A DNA stretch of 64,000 nucleotides from an uncultured Clostridia bacterium (GCA_934162255.1 CAKPIG010000003.1:94893-158892), one strand, 5' to 3'. Shown: positions 45,525 through 54,443, counted from the first letter of the stretch. The notes: generated by a model not told the origin, from the letters alone. A program made the numbers and translations.

Positions 45525-46859
45525 ATGGAATTAGAAGAAGTAAAAAAATTAATCAAAGAAAAACAATTTACAAAATTAAAAGAATCATTAAAAGAAATGA
45601 AAAGTGCAGATATTTCTGAAATACTAGATGAATTAAACAAAGAAGAAGCTATAATAGTGTTCAGAATATTATCAAAGGAAAAAGCAGGGGAAACATTCTC
45701 ATATATGGAATCAGATGTGAGAGAAAAATTAATACAAGATTTAACAGATAAAGAGTTAAAAAATGTCATGGATGAGTTATTCATGGATGACACTGTTGAT
45801 TTAATAGAAGAAATGCCATCAAACATAGTGCCTAAAATTTTAAAAGCAGTAAGTAAAGAAGATAGAAAAGTTATAAATGAATTGCTAAAATATCCAGAAG
45901 ATAGTGCTGGAAGCATGATGACAACAGAATTTATTGATTTAAAGGAAAATATGACTGTAGAACAAGCAATAAAAAGAATAAGACAAATTGGAACTGATTC
46001 AGAAACAATCTATACATCATATGTATTAAGTGCAAACAGAATACTAGAAGGAATATTAGATATTCAAGATTTATTACTTGCTCCAAAAGATAAAATAATA
46101 AAGGATTTAATGGATACAAATTTCATATGTGTAAATACACTTGAAGATCAAGAAGAAGTTGCAAAAACATTGAAGAAATATGATATTTATGCTTTACCTG
46201 TAGTAGACAAAGAAAATAGGTTAGTAGGAATAATAACAGCAGATGATGCAATGGATGTATTGCAAGAAGAAGTAGAAGAAGACTTCGAAAAAATGGCTGC
46301 TATTAATCCAAATGAAGACGGATATTTTGAAACATCTGTATTTAAACATGCCAAAAGTAGAGTGTTATGGCTTCTTATTTTGATGTTATCATCTGCAATA
46401 ACAGGAACAATTATAACTAAATATGAAGAAGCATTTGCAGCACTACCTTTATTAGTATCATTTATTCCAATGATAATGGGAACAGGCGGAAACTGCGGTC
46501 AACAAAGTTCTACTCTAATAATAAGAGGTATTGCAATAGATGAAATAGAATTTAAAGATATTTTCAGGGCATTATGGAAAGAAGCAAGAGTAGCCTTAAT
46601 AGTAGGTGTAACACTTGCAATTGTTAATGGAATAAGAATATTAATCCAATATCATGACATGCAACTTGCAATTGTACTAGGATTAACACTTATAGGAACA
46701 GTGTTAATATCAAAAATATTAGGTTGTGCATTACCTTTACTTGCCAAAAAAGTAAAATTAGATCCTGCCTTAATGGCAGCACCATTAATTACAACGCTTG
46801 TTGATATTTGTTCAATATTGATATACTTTCAATTTGCAACAAGTATAATGGGACTTTAA
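45525..46859 (+). CDS. mgtE: Mg2+ transporter MgtE, copy 1
   Basis: 444 residues: an N-terminal superhelical domain (1-125), tandem CBS domains (about 130-255; MTTEFIDLKENMTV, YALPVVDKENRLVGIITADDAM) that sense cytosolic Mg2+ and gate the pore, a plug helix and five membrane helices with the family motif GTGGNCGQQSSTLIIRG. RBS GGGGAGG. It lies directly behind the leader ORF and terminator and is followed by a paralogue 11 bases later. The pore loop has MGTGGN, where copy 2 has MDTGGN. Confidence 0.95.
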   Translation: MELEEVKKLIKEKQFTKLKESLKEMKSADISEILDELNKEEAIIVFRILSKEKAGETFSYMESDVREKLIQDLTDKELKNVMDELFMDDTVDLIEEMPSNIVPKILKAVSKEDRKVINELLKYPEDSAGSMMTTEFIDLKENMTVEQAIKRIRQIGTDSETIYTSYVLSANRILEGILDIQDLLLAPKDKIIKDLMDTNFICVNTLEDQEEVAKTLKKYDIYALPVVDKENRLVGIITADDAMDVLQEEVEEDFEKMAAINPNEDGYFETSVFKHAKSRVLWLLILMLSSAITGTIITKYEEAFAALPLLVSFIPMIMGTGGNCGQQSSTLIIRGIAIDEIEFKDIFRALWKEARVALIVGVTLAIVNGIRILIQYHDMQLAIVLGLTLIGTVLISKILGCALPLLAKKVKLDPALMAAPLITTLVDICSILIYFQFATSIMGL

Positions 46860-46870
46860 GGAGGTGCGAC

Positions 46871-48205
46871 ATGGAAATAGAAGAAATAAAAGATTTAGTA
46901 AAAACAAGAAAATTTACAAAATTAAAACAAATGCTATCAGAAATGAACATTGCAGATATATCTGATTTGATAAATGAATTGGACAAAGAAGATGTAATAA
47001 TTGTATTTAGACTATTATCAAAAGAAACAGCAGGGGAAGCATTCTCATACATGGATTCAGATGTAAGAGAAAAGCTAATACAAGATTTAACAGACAAAGA
47101 ACTAAAAAATGTCATGGACGAGATATTCATGGATGACACTGTTGATTTAATAGAAGAGATGCCATCAAACATTGTTCCAAAAATCTTAAAAGCAGTCAGC
47201 AAAGAGGACAGAAAAACTATAAATGAACTATTAAAATATCCAGAAGACAGTGCAGGAAGCATAATGACAACAGAATTTATTGATTTAAAAGAAAATATGA
47301 CTGTAGAAGAAGCATTAGATAGAGTACGTAAAATAGGAACAAAATCAGAAACAATCTACACTTGTTATGTTTTAGAAAATGATAGGATATTAAAAGGAAT
47401 AATAAACATTAAAGACATATTGCTATCAGAAGAAAATGTCCAAATAAAAGATTTAATGGAAACATCAATAGTTTCAGTAAATACATTTGAAGACAAAGAA
47501 GAAGTTGCCAAAATGTTTGATAAATATGATTTCTATGCATTGCCAGTAGTAGATAACGAAAACAGGTTAGTAGGAATTGTAACTGTAGATGATGCTATGG
47601 ATGTATTACAAGAAGAGGTAGAAGAAGACTTCGAAAAGATGGCTGCTATTAGTCCAAATGAAGAAGGATATTTTGGAACATCAGCATTTAAACATGCAAA
47701 AAACAGAATTGTTTGGTTATTAATATTGATGCTTTCAGCTGCAATAACAGGAGGAATAATAACTAATTATGAAAATGCTTTTGCAGCAGTTCCACTTCTA
47801 GTAGCATTCATCCCAATGATAATGGACACAGGAGGAAACTGTGGAGCACAAAGTTCAACATTAATTATAAGAGGACTTGCTACTGATGAATTAGAAGTAA
47901 AAGATGTATTTAAAATCTTATGGAAAGAAATAAGAGTCGCAGTAGTAGTTGGAGCAATTTTAACTATAGTAAATGGTCTTAGAATATTTATTCAATATAA
48001 AAATATGCAAATGGCAATAACTATAGGCATCAGTTTAATGGCAACAGTTATAATGTCTAAAACTATAGGTTGTTTATTACCACTTATAGCAAAAAAACTA
48101 AAATTAGATCCAGCCATAATGGCTGCACCGCTTATTACAACAATTGTAGATATACTTTCAGTTTTAGTATATTTTAATGTTGCAACATTAATTATGGGAT
48201 TATAG
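46871..48205 (+). CDS. mgtE: Mg2+ transporter MgtE, copy 2
   Basis: 444 residues, clear tandem paralogue of the previous gene, with long identical stretches such as REKLIQDLTDKELKNVMDE and VDLIEEMPSNIVPKILKAV. Start ATG 46871 after AAGGAGGTG; the frame is open further upstream inside copy 1 but without an RBS. Same layout: N domain, CBS pair, five helices, MDTGGNCGAQSSTL. Differences concentrate in the CBS region and pore loop, so the copies may differ in Mg2+ threshold or ion choice. A strong terminator follows. Confidence 0.94.
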   Translation: MEIEEIKDLVKTRKFTKLKQMLSEMNIADISDLINELDKEDVIIVFRLLSKETAGEAFSYMDSDVREKLIQDLTDKELKNVMDEIFMDDTVDLIEEMPSNIVPKILKAVSKEDRKTINELLKYPEDSAGSIMTTEFIDLKENMTVEEALDRVRKIGTKSETIYTCYVLENDRILKGIINIKDILLSEENVQIKDLMETSIVSVNTFEDKEEVAKMFDKYDFYALPVVDNENRLVGIVTVDDAMDVLQEEVEEDFEKMAAISPNEEGYFGTSAFKHAKNRIVWLLILMLSAAITGGIITNYENAFAAVPLLVAFIPMIMDTGGNCGAQSSTLIIRGLATDELEVKDVFKILWKEIRVAVVVGAILTIVNGLRIFIQYKNMQMAITIGISLMATVIMSKTIGCLLPLIAKKLKLDPAIMAAPLITTIVDILSVLVYFNVATLIMGL

Positions 48206-48212
48206 AAGATTT

Positions 48213-48246
48213 AAGGCTACAGAATATTCTGTAACCTTATTTTTTT
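48213..48246 (+). terminator. mgtE operon terminator
   Basis: AAGGCTACAGAAT / ATTCTGTAACCTT stem (one mismatch), then ATTTTTTT. Confidence 0.85.
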
Positions 48247-48288
48247 GATTACATAAAATATACTAAGGAAAACTTTGGAGGTATGCAT

Positions 48289-49038
48289 ATGAAAAAGATT
48301 TTAGTAGTAAAAAATATTTGCAAAATATACCAAGCACAAAATGGAGAAATAGAAGCTTTAAAAAATATAAATTTTACAGTAGAACCAGGGGAATATATTA
48401 GTATAATAGGTCCTAGTGGATGTGGTAAGTCAACATTACTTTCAATAATTGCAGGATTAGAAAGTAAAACAAAAGGAGATATCTACATAGATGGGACAAT
48501 AGGATATATGTTACAAAAAGATAATTTGCTGGAGTGGAGAACCATATATAAAAATGTTTTATTTGGTTTAGAAATTCAAAATAATGATACTCCTAAAAAT
48601 AGAAAATATGTAGATGAATTATTAAAAAAATATGGATTATATGAATTTAAAGATAAATATCCAAGTCAATTATCAGGAGGAATGAGGCAAAGAGTTGCTT
48701 TAATTAGAACATTGGCTATAAGACCTAATATTCTTTTATTAGATGAGGCTTTTTCAGCTCTGGATTATCAAACAAGGTTGATAGTTACAGAAGATATTTA
48801 TAGGATTTTAAAGAATGAAAATATAACTGTTCTGATGGTGACACATGATATATCAGAAGCAATAAGTATGTCAGATAGAGTAATTGTACTAGGAAAACGT
48901 CCTGCTACTGTAAAAGCTATACACAATATTGACTTTGAAATAGAAAATAGAACTCCATTAAATTGTAGAGAAAGCCTCAAATTTAGTCAATATTTTAACT
49001 TGATGTGGAAGGAGCTAGATGCACATGAAAAAATTTAA
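48289..49038 (+). CDS. ABC importer ATPase (nitrate/sulfonate/taurine type)
   Basis: About 249 residues. Walker A GPSGCGKST, Q-loop MLQKDNLLEW, signature LSGGMRQR, Walker B ILLLDEAFSALD and switch His VTHDISEA are intact. The Leu-Leu-Glu-Trp after the Q-loop is typical of SsuB/TauB/ThiZ-like ATPases. Start at ATG 48289, 7 bases after GGAGG; ATG 48283 is too close. It energises the permease and binding protein that follow. No TPP or other riboswitch precedes it, so the substrate (nitrate, sulfonate, or a vitamin precursor) is open. Confidence 0.92.
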   Translation: MKKILVVKNICKIYQAQNGEIEALKNINFTVEPGEYISIIGPSGCGKSTLLSIIAGLESKTKGDIYIDGTIGYMLQKDNLLEWRTIYKNVLFGLEIQNNDTPKNRKYVDELLKKYGLYEFKDKYPSQLSGGMRQRVALIRTLAIRPNILLLDEAFSALDYQTRLIVTEDIYRILKNENITVLMVTHDISEAISMSDRVIVLGKRPATVKAIHNIDFEIENRTPLNCRESLKFSQYFNLMWKELDAHEKI

Positions 49039-49825
49039 AAAAGTATTATCTGAAGATAGAAGGACATACTTAAAAAAAAGAAAGTTAAAAAAGGTAGAAA
49101 TTTTATTTACACAAATTTTTATTGTAATTGCTTTTATAGGAATTTGGGAATTATTAGCGAGAGCTGGCAAAATAGATAGCTTTATAACAAGCCAACCATC
49201 AAGAATTTTAAAAACATTTATGAATTTATCTTCGAATGATTTATTAAAACATTTAAAGATTACATTAACAGAAACTCTATTAGGTTTTTCGTTAGGTGTT
49301 ACATCAGGAATAATAATAGCAATAATATTATGGTGGTCACCATTTATATCAAAAGTGGCTGAACCATTTTTAGTAATATTAAATAGTCTTCCTAAAATTG
49401 CATTAGGTCCTGTTATTATAATTTGGGTTGGTGCAGGAATGCCTGCTATAATTGTGATGGCATTAGCAATTTCATTAATTGTAACAATTCTTGAAATACT
49501 AAATGGTTTCTTAAATACGGACAAAGAAAAAATAAAAATGGCAAAAACATTTAAAGCAAATAAAATACAAATATTAACTAAAATTGTAATTCCATCTAAT
49601 ATATCTACATTCTTCAACAGTTTAAAGGTAAATATAGGATTATCTTTGGTGGGCGTAATATCTGGTGAATTTTTAGTGTCAAAAGGTGGATTAGGCTATT
49701 TAATTGTATATGGTGGGCAAGTATTTCAACTTGATTTAGTAATGACTAGTGTTATAATACTAGCAGTTGTTGCAGCTCTCATGTATGAGAGTATAGTACT
49801 ATTAGAAAAAAGATTTGCAAAATAA
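49019..49825 (+). CDS. ABC importer permease (NitT/TauT family)
   Basis: 268 residues, six membrane helices, with the cytosolic coupling motif EILNGFLNTDKEKIKMAKTFKANKIQ and the FIGIWELLARAG first helix typical of SsuC/TauC/ThiX permeases. It overlaps the ATPase gene by 20 bases; GGAG lies 4-5 bases before ATG 49019, and ATG 49025 is also possible. Partner of the adjacent ATPase and substrate-binding protein. Confidence 0.92.
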   Translation: MHMKKFKKVLSEDRRTYLKKRKLKKVEILFTQIFIVIAFIGIWELLARAGKIDSFITSQPSRILKTFMNLSSNDLLKHLKITLTETLLGFSLGVTSGIIIAIILWWSPFISKVAEPFLVILNSLPKIALGPVIIIWVGAGMPAIIVMALAISLIVTILEILNGFLNTDKEKIKMAKTFKANKIQILTKIVIPSNISTFFNSLKVNIGLSLVGVISGEFLVSKGGLGYLIVYGGQVFQLDLVMTSVIILAVVAALMYESIVLLEKRFAK

Positions 49826-49888
49826 TTAATTTATTTTCACATACTCCTTTACGTAGACATAAACTATAGTATATAAAAGGAGGTAAGA

Positions 49889-50899
49889 ATGAAAAAGTTA
49901 ATCATAACTATTATTGCTATTTTATTAGTTGCAACTGCTGTTTTTATAACATATAAAAGTGTTAATTTACAAAAAGAAGAAATTGGATTAAAAACAATTC
50001 AATTAAATGAGGTAACCAGATCTGTATTTTATGCACCACAATATGTAGCAATTTCAAATGGCTTTTTTGAGCAAGAAGGTTTAAAACTAGACATTACTAC
50101 AGGTCAAGGTGCAGATAAGGTAATGACCGCAATACTTTCAGGTCAAAGTGATATTGGACTTTGCGGACCAGAAGCGGCAATATATGTTTATAATGAAGGA
50201 AAAGAAGATTATATAGAAGTATTTGCACAATTAACTCAAAAAGATGGATCATTTTTAGTAAGCAAAGAGCCAACAAACAACTTTTCATGGAATGATTTAA
50301 AAGGAAAAACAGTTATTCCGGGCAGAAAAGGTGGAGTTCCATATATGACATTAGAATATGTACTTAAACAAAATGGATTAAATCCTCAAACAGATTTGAC
50401 TTTAGATGATAGTATTAAATTTGACTTAATGGCAGGAGCTTTTACAGGTGGAAATGCTGATTATGTAACATTATTTGAACCAACAGCGTCAATGACACAA
50501 GATGCAAAAAAAGGATATATTGTAGCTTCAGTTGGAGAGGCTGCAGGAGAAGTCCCATATACAGCATATTGTGCTAAAAAGAGTTATATTGCAAATAATC
50601 AAGATATAATAGAAAAATTTACAAGAGCAACATATAAAGGTGAGCAATGGGTAAAAGAACATACAGCTAAAGAAATAGCTGAAAAAATTCAACAATTCTT
50701 TCCAGATACTACAGTGGAATCTTTAGAAACTTCAGTACAAAAATATAAAGATATCGATGCTTGGAAAGAAAATCCAATATTAAAAGAAAATGCTTTTAAT
50801 AAATTACAAGAAATTATGACTGAAGCAGGGGAATTAACACAAAAAGCACCATATAATAAAATAGTTAATAATACATTTTCAGAAAAAGTTAGTAAATAG
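49889..50899 (+). CDS. ABC importer substrate-binding protein (NMT1/SsuA-like)
   Basis: 336 residues. N-terminal hydrophobic segment (3-23) without a lipobox cysteine, so it is probably a membrane-anchored rather than lipidated binding protein. Domain hallmarks: RSVFYAPQYVAISNGFFEQEGL, TTGQGADKVMTAILSGQSDIGLCGPE, LKGKTVIPGRKGGVPYMTLEYVLKQNGL, as in aliphatic-sulfonate, nitrate or pyrimidine-precursor binders. RBS AAAGGAGG. It follows the permease by 63 bases and ends at a strong terminator; three-gene importer operon. Confidence 0.9.
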   Translation: MKKLIITIIAILLVATAVFITYKSVNLQKEEIGLKTIQLNEVTRSVFYAPQYVAISNGFFEQEGLKLDITTGQGADKVMTAILSGQSDIGLCGPEAAIYVYNEGKEDYIEVFAQLTQKDGSFLVSKEPTNNFSWNDLKGKTVIPGRKGGVPYMTLEYVLKQNGLNPQTDLTLDDSIKFDLMAGAFTGGNADYVTLFEPTASMTQDAKKGYIVASVGEAAGEVPYTAYCAKKSYIANNQDIIEKFTRATYKGEQWVKEHTAKEIAEKIQQFFPDTTVESLETSVQKYKDIDAWKENPILKENAFNKLQEIMTEAGELTQKAPYNKIVNNTFSEKVSK

Positions 50900-50928
50900 T
50901 ATAGACATATTGAATGATTTATAATATA

Positions 50929-50962
50929 ATACATCTAGTATTGAATACTAGATGTATTTTTT
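50929..50962 (+). terminator. ABC importer operon terminator
   Basis: Perfect 12-bp stem ATACATCTAGTA / TACTAGATGTAT, loop TTGAA, followed by TTTTT. Confidence 0.9.
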
Positions 50963-50974
50963 AGGAGGTTACTT

Positions 50975-51649
50975 ATGAAAAGAACAAAATTAAAAGACCG
51001 CATTCTGCCAACATATACAAAAGGTGAAGAGATTTTTAATATGGTTTCACATATTGTTGGAGGAGCTGCAGGAGTAATAACAGTTGTATTATGCTCAATT
51101 ATAGGTGCTATACATCATAATCCATATGGAATAGTAAGTGGAGTAATATTTGGAGTTTCAATGATATTTTTATACACAATGTCAAGTATATATCATGGTT
51201 TAAGTCCAAAATTAAAATCCAAAAAGATATTTCAAATATTAGACCATTGTGCAATATTTGTACTTATTGCTGGTTCATATACACCATTTGCATTATGTAC
51301 ATTAAGAAGTTATTCTACAGCTTTAGGTTGGACAATTTTTGGTATAATTTGGGGCTTTGCAGCATTAGGAATAACTTTAAATTCAATTGATTTAAAAAAA
51401 TACAAAGTTTTTTCTATGGCATGTTACCTAATAATGGGGTGGTGTATAATTGCTAAAGCTTCACTATTACCAGAATTACTAACAATGCCTGGATTTATAC
51501 TATTACTATCTGGTGGAATTGTCTATACAATAGGAGCAGTATTATATGGATTAGGCAAAAAACACAAATATATACATTCAATATTTCATTTGTGTGTATT
51601 TTTTGGAAATCTATTACATGTAATTTGTATATTATTATATGTAATATAA
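50975..51649 (+). CDS. Hemolysin III / PAQR family membrane protein
   Basis: 224 residues, seven membrane helices. Family residues are visible: EEIFNMVSHIVGG near the N-terminus, SSIYHGLSPKLKSKKIFQILDHCAIFVLIAGSYTPF in the middle, and HSIFHLCVFFGNLLHVI at the end. The Ser/His/Asp/His pattern is the metal site of PAQR proteins. Hemolysin III-like members have unclear physiological roles, perhaps lipid hydrolysis or membrane homeostasis. RBS TAGGAGG. Single gene. Confidence 0.93.
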   Translation: MKRTKLKDRILPTYTKGEEIFNMVSHIVGGAAGVITVVLCSIIGAIHHNPYGIVSGVIFGVSMIFLYTMSSIYHGLSPKLKSKKIFQILDHCAIFVLIAGSYTPFALCTLRSYSTALGWTIFGIIWGFAALGITLNSIDLKKYKVFSMACYLIMGWCIIAKASLLPELLTMPGFILLLSGGIVYTIGAVLYGLGKKHKYIHSIFHLCVFFGNLLHVICILLYVI

Positions 51650-51658
51650 ATATACTAC

Positions 51659-51687
51659 TTGTAGTTTTGAAAAAATTGTCGTATAAT
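51659..51687 (+). promoter_or_regulatory. Promoter of the ankyrin-like gene
   Basis: TTGTAG (51659-51664), 17-base spacer, TATAAT (51682-51687). Confidence 0.6.
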
Positions 51688-51736
51688 AAGAGTGTATATT
51701 GCCAAGAGCAATAATAAATATAAGGAGGTCTTCTAA

Positions 51737-52126
51737 ATGCAGGAAGGAAAGAATTACAAAGATGTATTCTCACCAGAAGATGCAAAACGGTGTAAAATAA
51801 CACCACTGCACATTGCTGTAGCTGAAAATGATTTAGAATGCTGTAGAAATTTATTACGAGAAGGAGCATATCCAAATGGAATATTAAAACTTACTCATCG
51901 CAATAAGTTAGCATGGGAATTTAATGGAGCATTGACCCCTTATGATATAGCAGTAGCTAATCAAAATAGGGAAATTCAGAAGTTATTAATTTCTTATGGT
52001 GGTAGGGGGTCAACTGTTGAAGAACAGCTTGTATCTGTTTTGGAGTTATTAACAAAAGTAAGGACAGCTAGAGGAAATATGGCCTGTAAAATAATAAAAA
52101 AAATTCTAAAAGAAATGGAAGACTAA
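51737..52126 (+). CDS. Ankyrin-repeat protein
   Basis: 129 residues with two recognisable ankyrin units: ITPLHIAVAENDLECCRNLLREGAYPN (about 21-47) and LTPYDIAVANQNREIQKLLISYGG (about 66-89), then a helical, basic C-terminus. Likely a small soluble protein-binding module. RBS AAGGAGG. 23 of 60 bases in 51781-51840 are G or C, above the neighbours. With its own promoter and a perfect terminator, it resembles the other single-gene units of unlike composition in this window. Confidence 0.75.
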   Translation: MQEGKNYKDVFSPEDAKRCKITPLHIAVAENDLECCRNLLREGAYPNGILKLTHRNKLAWEFNGALTPYDIAVANQNREIQKLLISYGGRGSTVEEQLVSVLELLTKVRTARGNMACKIIKKILKEMED

Positions 52127-52128
52127 GG

Positions 52129-52168
52129 AAAATGAGGATAAGTGTAAATTTACTTATCCTCATTTTTC
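52129..52168 (+). terminator. Ankyrin gene terminator
   Basis: AAATGAGGATAAGT pairs with ACTTATCCTCATTT (14 bp), loop GTAAATTT, then TT. Confidence 0.85.
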
Positions 52169-52223
52169 GACAAAATCTCTTTTTCTATCATATTATATAT
52201 AAAATGAAAGGAGGGAGATTTTT

Positions 52224-52802
52224 GTGAATTTAGAAAATAAAAGGATAGGTTTTGTTCTTACAGGCTCATTTTGCACATTTGAAAAAACAATATCTGAAAT
52301 AAAAAAAATAGTAAAATTAGGTGGCAAAGTCACACCAATAATGTCACATAATAGTTATACTATGGACACTAAATTTGGAAAAGCAGAAGATTTCATAAAA
52401 GAAATAGAAGAAATTACACAAGAAAAAATTCTTCATACAATTCAAGAAGTAGAACCTATTGGTCCTAAAGATATGTTAGATATAATGATTGTTGCTCCTG
52501 CAACTGGTAATACAATAGCTAAACTTGCAAATGACATAATAGATGGTCCTGCTACAATGGCAGTTAAATCTCATTTAAGAAGAGAAAGACCTGTAGTAAT
52601 TGCTGTGTCTACTAATAATGGACTTTCTAGTGCTTGTGAAAACATAGGCAAGCTACTTAATAGAAATAATTATTTTTTTGTACCATTTAAGCAAGATAAC
52701 CCTATAACTAAGCCACGTTCTATCGTATTTGATCCATCTTATATAGTAAAAACTTTGGAAATGGCCTTAGATAAAGAACAAGTTCAGCCAATATTATTAT
52801 GA
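52224..52802 (+). CDS. spoVFB: Dipicolinate synthase subunit B
   Basis: 192-residue flavoprotein-like subunit that, with SpoVFA (DpaA), makes dipicolinic acid for the spore core. Motifs GFVLTGSFCTFEKTISEI, IVAPATGNTIAKLANDIIDGPATMAVKSHLR and RPVVIAVSTNNGLS are diagnostic. GTG start, with GGAGGG 8 bases upstream. Normally spoVFA lies directly upstream; here the upstream neighbour is the unrelated ankyrin gene, so subunit A must be elsewhere or replaced. Expression in the mother cell is expected. Confidence 0.94.
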   Translation: MNLENKRIGFVLTGSFCTFEKTISEIKKIVKLGGKVTPIMSHNSYTMDTKFGKAEDFIKEIEEITQEKILHTIQEVEPIGPKDMLDIMIVAPATGNTIAKLANDIIDGPATMAVKSHLRRERPVVIAVSTNNGLSSACENIGKLLNRNNYFFVPFKQDNPITKPRSIVFDPSYIVKTLEMALDKEQVQPILL

Positions 52803-52810
52803 ATATAAAT

Positions 52811-52831
52811 GAGAAGGAATCAATCCTTCTC
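52811..52831. terminator. Terminator between spoVFB and the YcxB-like gene
   Basis: GAGAAGGA / TCCTTCTC stem, loop ATCAA, between convergent genes; A- and T-rich flanks but short T-runs. Confidence 0.65.
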
Positions 52832-53320
52832 AAATTTAAATAAACTTTTTTTCTTGATAAAATCTGAAAACTCTGATGGCTCACCTTTTGAAAAGCCTTT
52901 TTTATTAACTAAAGCTGCATTTTCTTTATCTACATATAAATAAAAATAATCTGATGTTTCAATTACTTTATGCAATCTTATATAATATACTTTTTGACCA
53001 TTCATTGTAAAATAATGTTCTCCAAAACAGAAAACACAAATTAATTGTTTGTTGTTTTTTAATTTATTGGAACTTTTCTTATATTTATAAGCAGGTACAA
53101 ATATTCTATATATCAAAAAAGCTAGTATAATTAAAATAAATAGAAGTGATAAAAGAACATTTTTTTGTTTTGCATTAATAATAAAACAATACAAAAATAT
53201 AAGAACATAAATTAATGTATAAAGCTTATAATATGTATTATATTTATTATTATGAAATTCTACAAATTGATTATAATTTTTACTATTATACTTGGTAGTA
53301 TTTTTAAACAATATTTTCAT
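52820..53320 (-). CDS. YcxB-like membrane protein
   Basis: 166 residues: two membrane helices (about 33-50 and 56-75), then a soluble C-terminal domain with IRLHKVIETSDYFYLYVDKENAALVNKKGF, the typical YcxB-like (PF14317 type) strand pattern including the 'Tyr-x-Tyr' strand and late 'lock' residues. Function unknown. It lies directly downstream (9 bases) of the recombinase gene on the minus strand and is probably co-transcribed. Confidence 0.78.
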   Translation of the reverse strand: MKILFKNTTKYNSKNYNQFVEFHNNKYNTYYKLYTLIYVLIFLYCFIINAKQKNVLLSLLFILIILAFLIYRIFVPAYKYKKSSNKLKNNKQLICVFCFGEHYFTMNGQKVYYIRLHKVIETSDYFYLYVDKENAALVNKKGFSKGEPSEFSDFIKKKSLFKFEKD

Positions 53321-53329
53321 ATGCTTCTC

Positions 53330-54322
53330 CTATAAATTAGCTAAAGGGTTACTTTCTACAGCGTTACGAACTTGTTCATTACTTACATGTGTATATATTT
53401 CTGTGGTAGAAATACTTTGATGTCCTAAAAGTTCTTGCAAAGCTCTAATATCAACATTTCCATATTGATACATAAGAGTTGCAGCTGTATGTCTTAACTT
53501 ATGAACAGATAATTTCTTTGCATCAAGCCCAGCTAATCGTAATTCTTTATTTATTATTTCCTGAACAGTCCTATTACTAATTCTTCTTTTTTGCTCACTT
53601 ATAAATAATGCTTTTTCTGAATTTTTCGAATCATGTTTAATTAGATTCTTTGGAGGTCTAGAAGAAAGATAATCATTTATAGCAATCATACATGCTTTAT
53701 TTAAATAAATAGTTCTCTCTTTATTACCTTTACCTATAACAGTCATCTTACATTCACTAAAATCTATATCATCAATATTTATACCTACAAGTTCTGAAAG
53801 TCTCATTCCACAATTTAAAAATAGAGTTGTTATTGCATAATCTCTTTTTGCATTTCTATTATCCTCATGTCCAGCGACATCTAGTAATTTCTTGCTATCA
53901 TCTAATGAAAGATATTTAGGCATTCTTTTTTCTAATTTTGGAGTTTCCAAATTTTGAGCAGGATTAATTTCTAAAATATTAGCCTTCTGAGAAAGATATT
54001 TAAAGAATATTCTTATTGTTGAAATCTTTCTTGCTCTTGTTGTTGCTTTACTCCTATTATCAATAGCCAAATGAGAAATATATGCATGTATATCTTCAAG
54101 AGTTATTCTTTTTAAATCAGATTCAGAAAATTTTGTTATATCAATATTTTCATAATCTTCTTCATTTGCAAATTTAAACCTAATCATCATATATTTTAAA
54201 AAGTTAGTTATATCATAATTATATTCTTTTACTGAATTAGGTGATTTATTTAAAATCGTTATAGAGTAATCTAAAAATGAATTCAAATAATCTGGATTTT
54301 TTTCTTTTGCTATCATAAACAT
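53330..54322 (-). CDS. Tyrosine recombinase, XerC/XerD type
   Basis: 330 residues. SAM-like N-terminal core-binding domain (about 15-125) and C-terminal catalytic domain. Catalytic set: Arg in GMRLSELVGI, Lys in VIGKGNKER, HKLRH (His, Arg), LGHQSIS (His) and Tyr in TTEIYTH, all present. Acts on dif-like sites to resolve chromosome dimers. No phage or integron genes surround it, so a housekeeping role is likelier than an integrase. GGAG before either of two ATGs (54322, 54316). Confidence 0.92.
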   Translation of the reverse strand: MFMIAKEKNPDYLNSFLDYSITILNKSPNSVKEYNYDITNFLKYMMIRFKFANEEDYENIDITKFSESDLKRITLEDIHAYISHLAIDNRSKATTRARKISTIRIFFKYLSQKANILEINPAQNLETPKLEKRMPKYLSLDDSKKLLDVAGHEDNRNAKRDYAITTLFLNCGMRLSELVGINIDDIDFSECKMTVIGKGNKERTIYLNKACMIAINDYLSSRPPKNLIKHDSKNSEKALFISEQKRRISNRTVQEIINKELRLAGLDAKKLSVHKLRHTAATLMYQYGNVDIRALQELLGHQSISTTEIYTHVSNEQVRNAVESNPLANL

Positions 54323-54443
54323 TCACACTCCTTAGTTTATGTAATATTATCACTTTTTCACGAAAAAATAAATAGATTTATAACAAATTTATTGCTTGAT
54401 AATTATAAACATTTATGTTATAAATATTTGTGGAGGCAAAAGA

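Noticed and set aside
48206..48288. TPP or other riboswitch before the NitT/TauT-type importer
   Set aside because: The gap contains only the mgtE terminator and an RBS; no aptamer motif seen, so a thiamine role is not supported.
53330..54322. Recombinase as phage or mobile-element integrase
   Set aside because: No phage, transfer or att-like repeat sequences nearby; layout fits housekeeping XerC/D.
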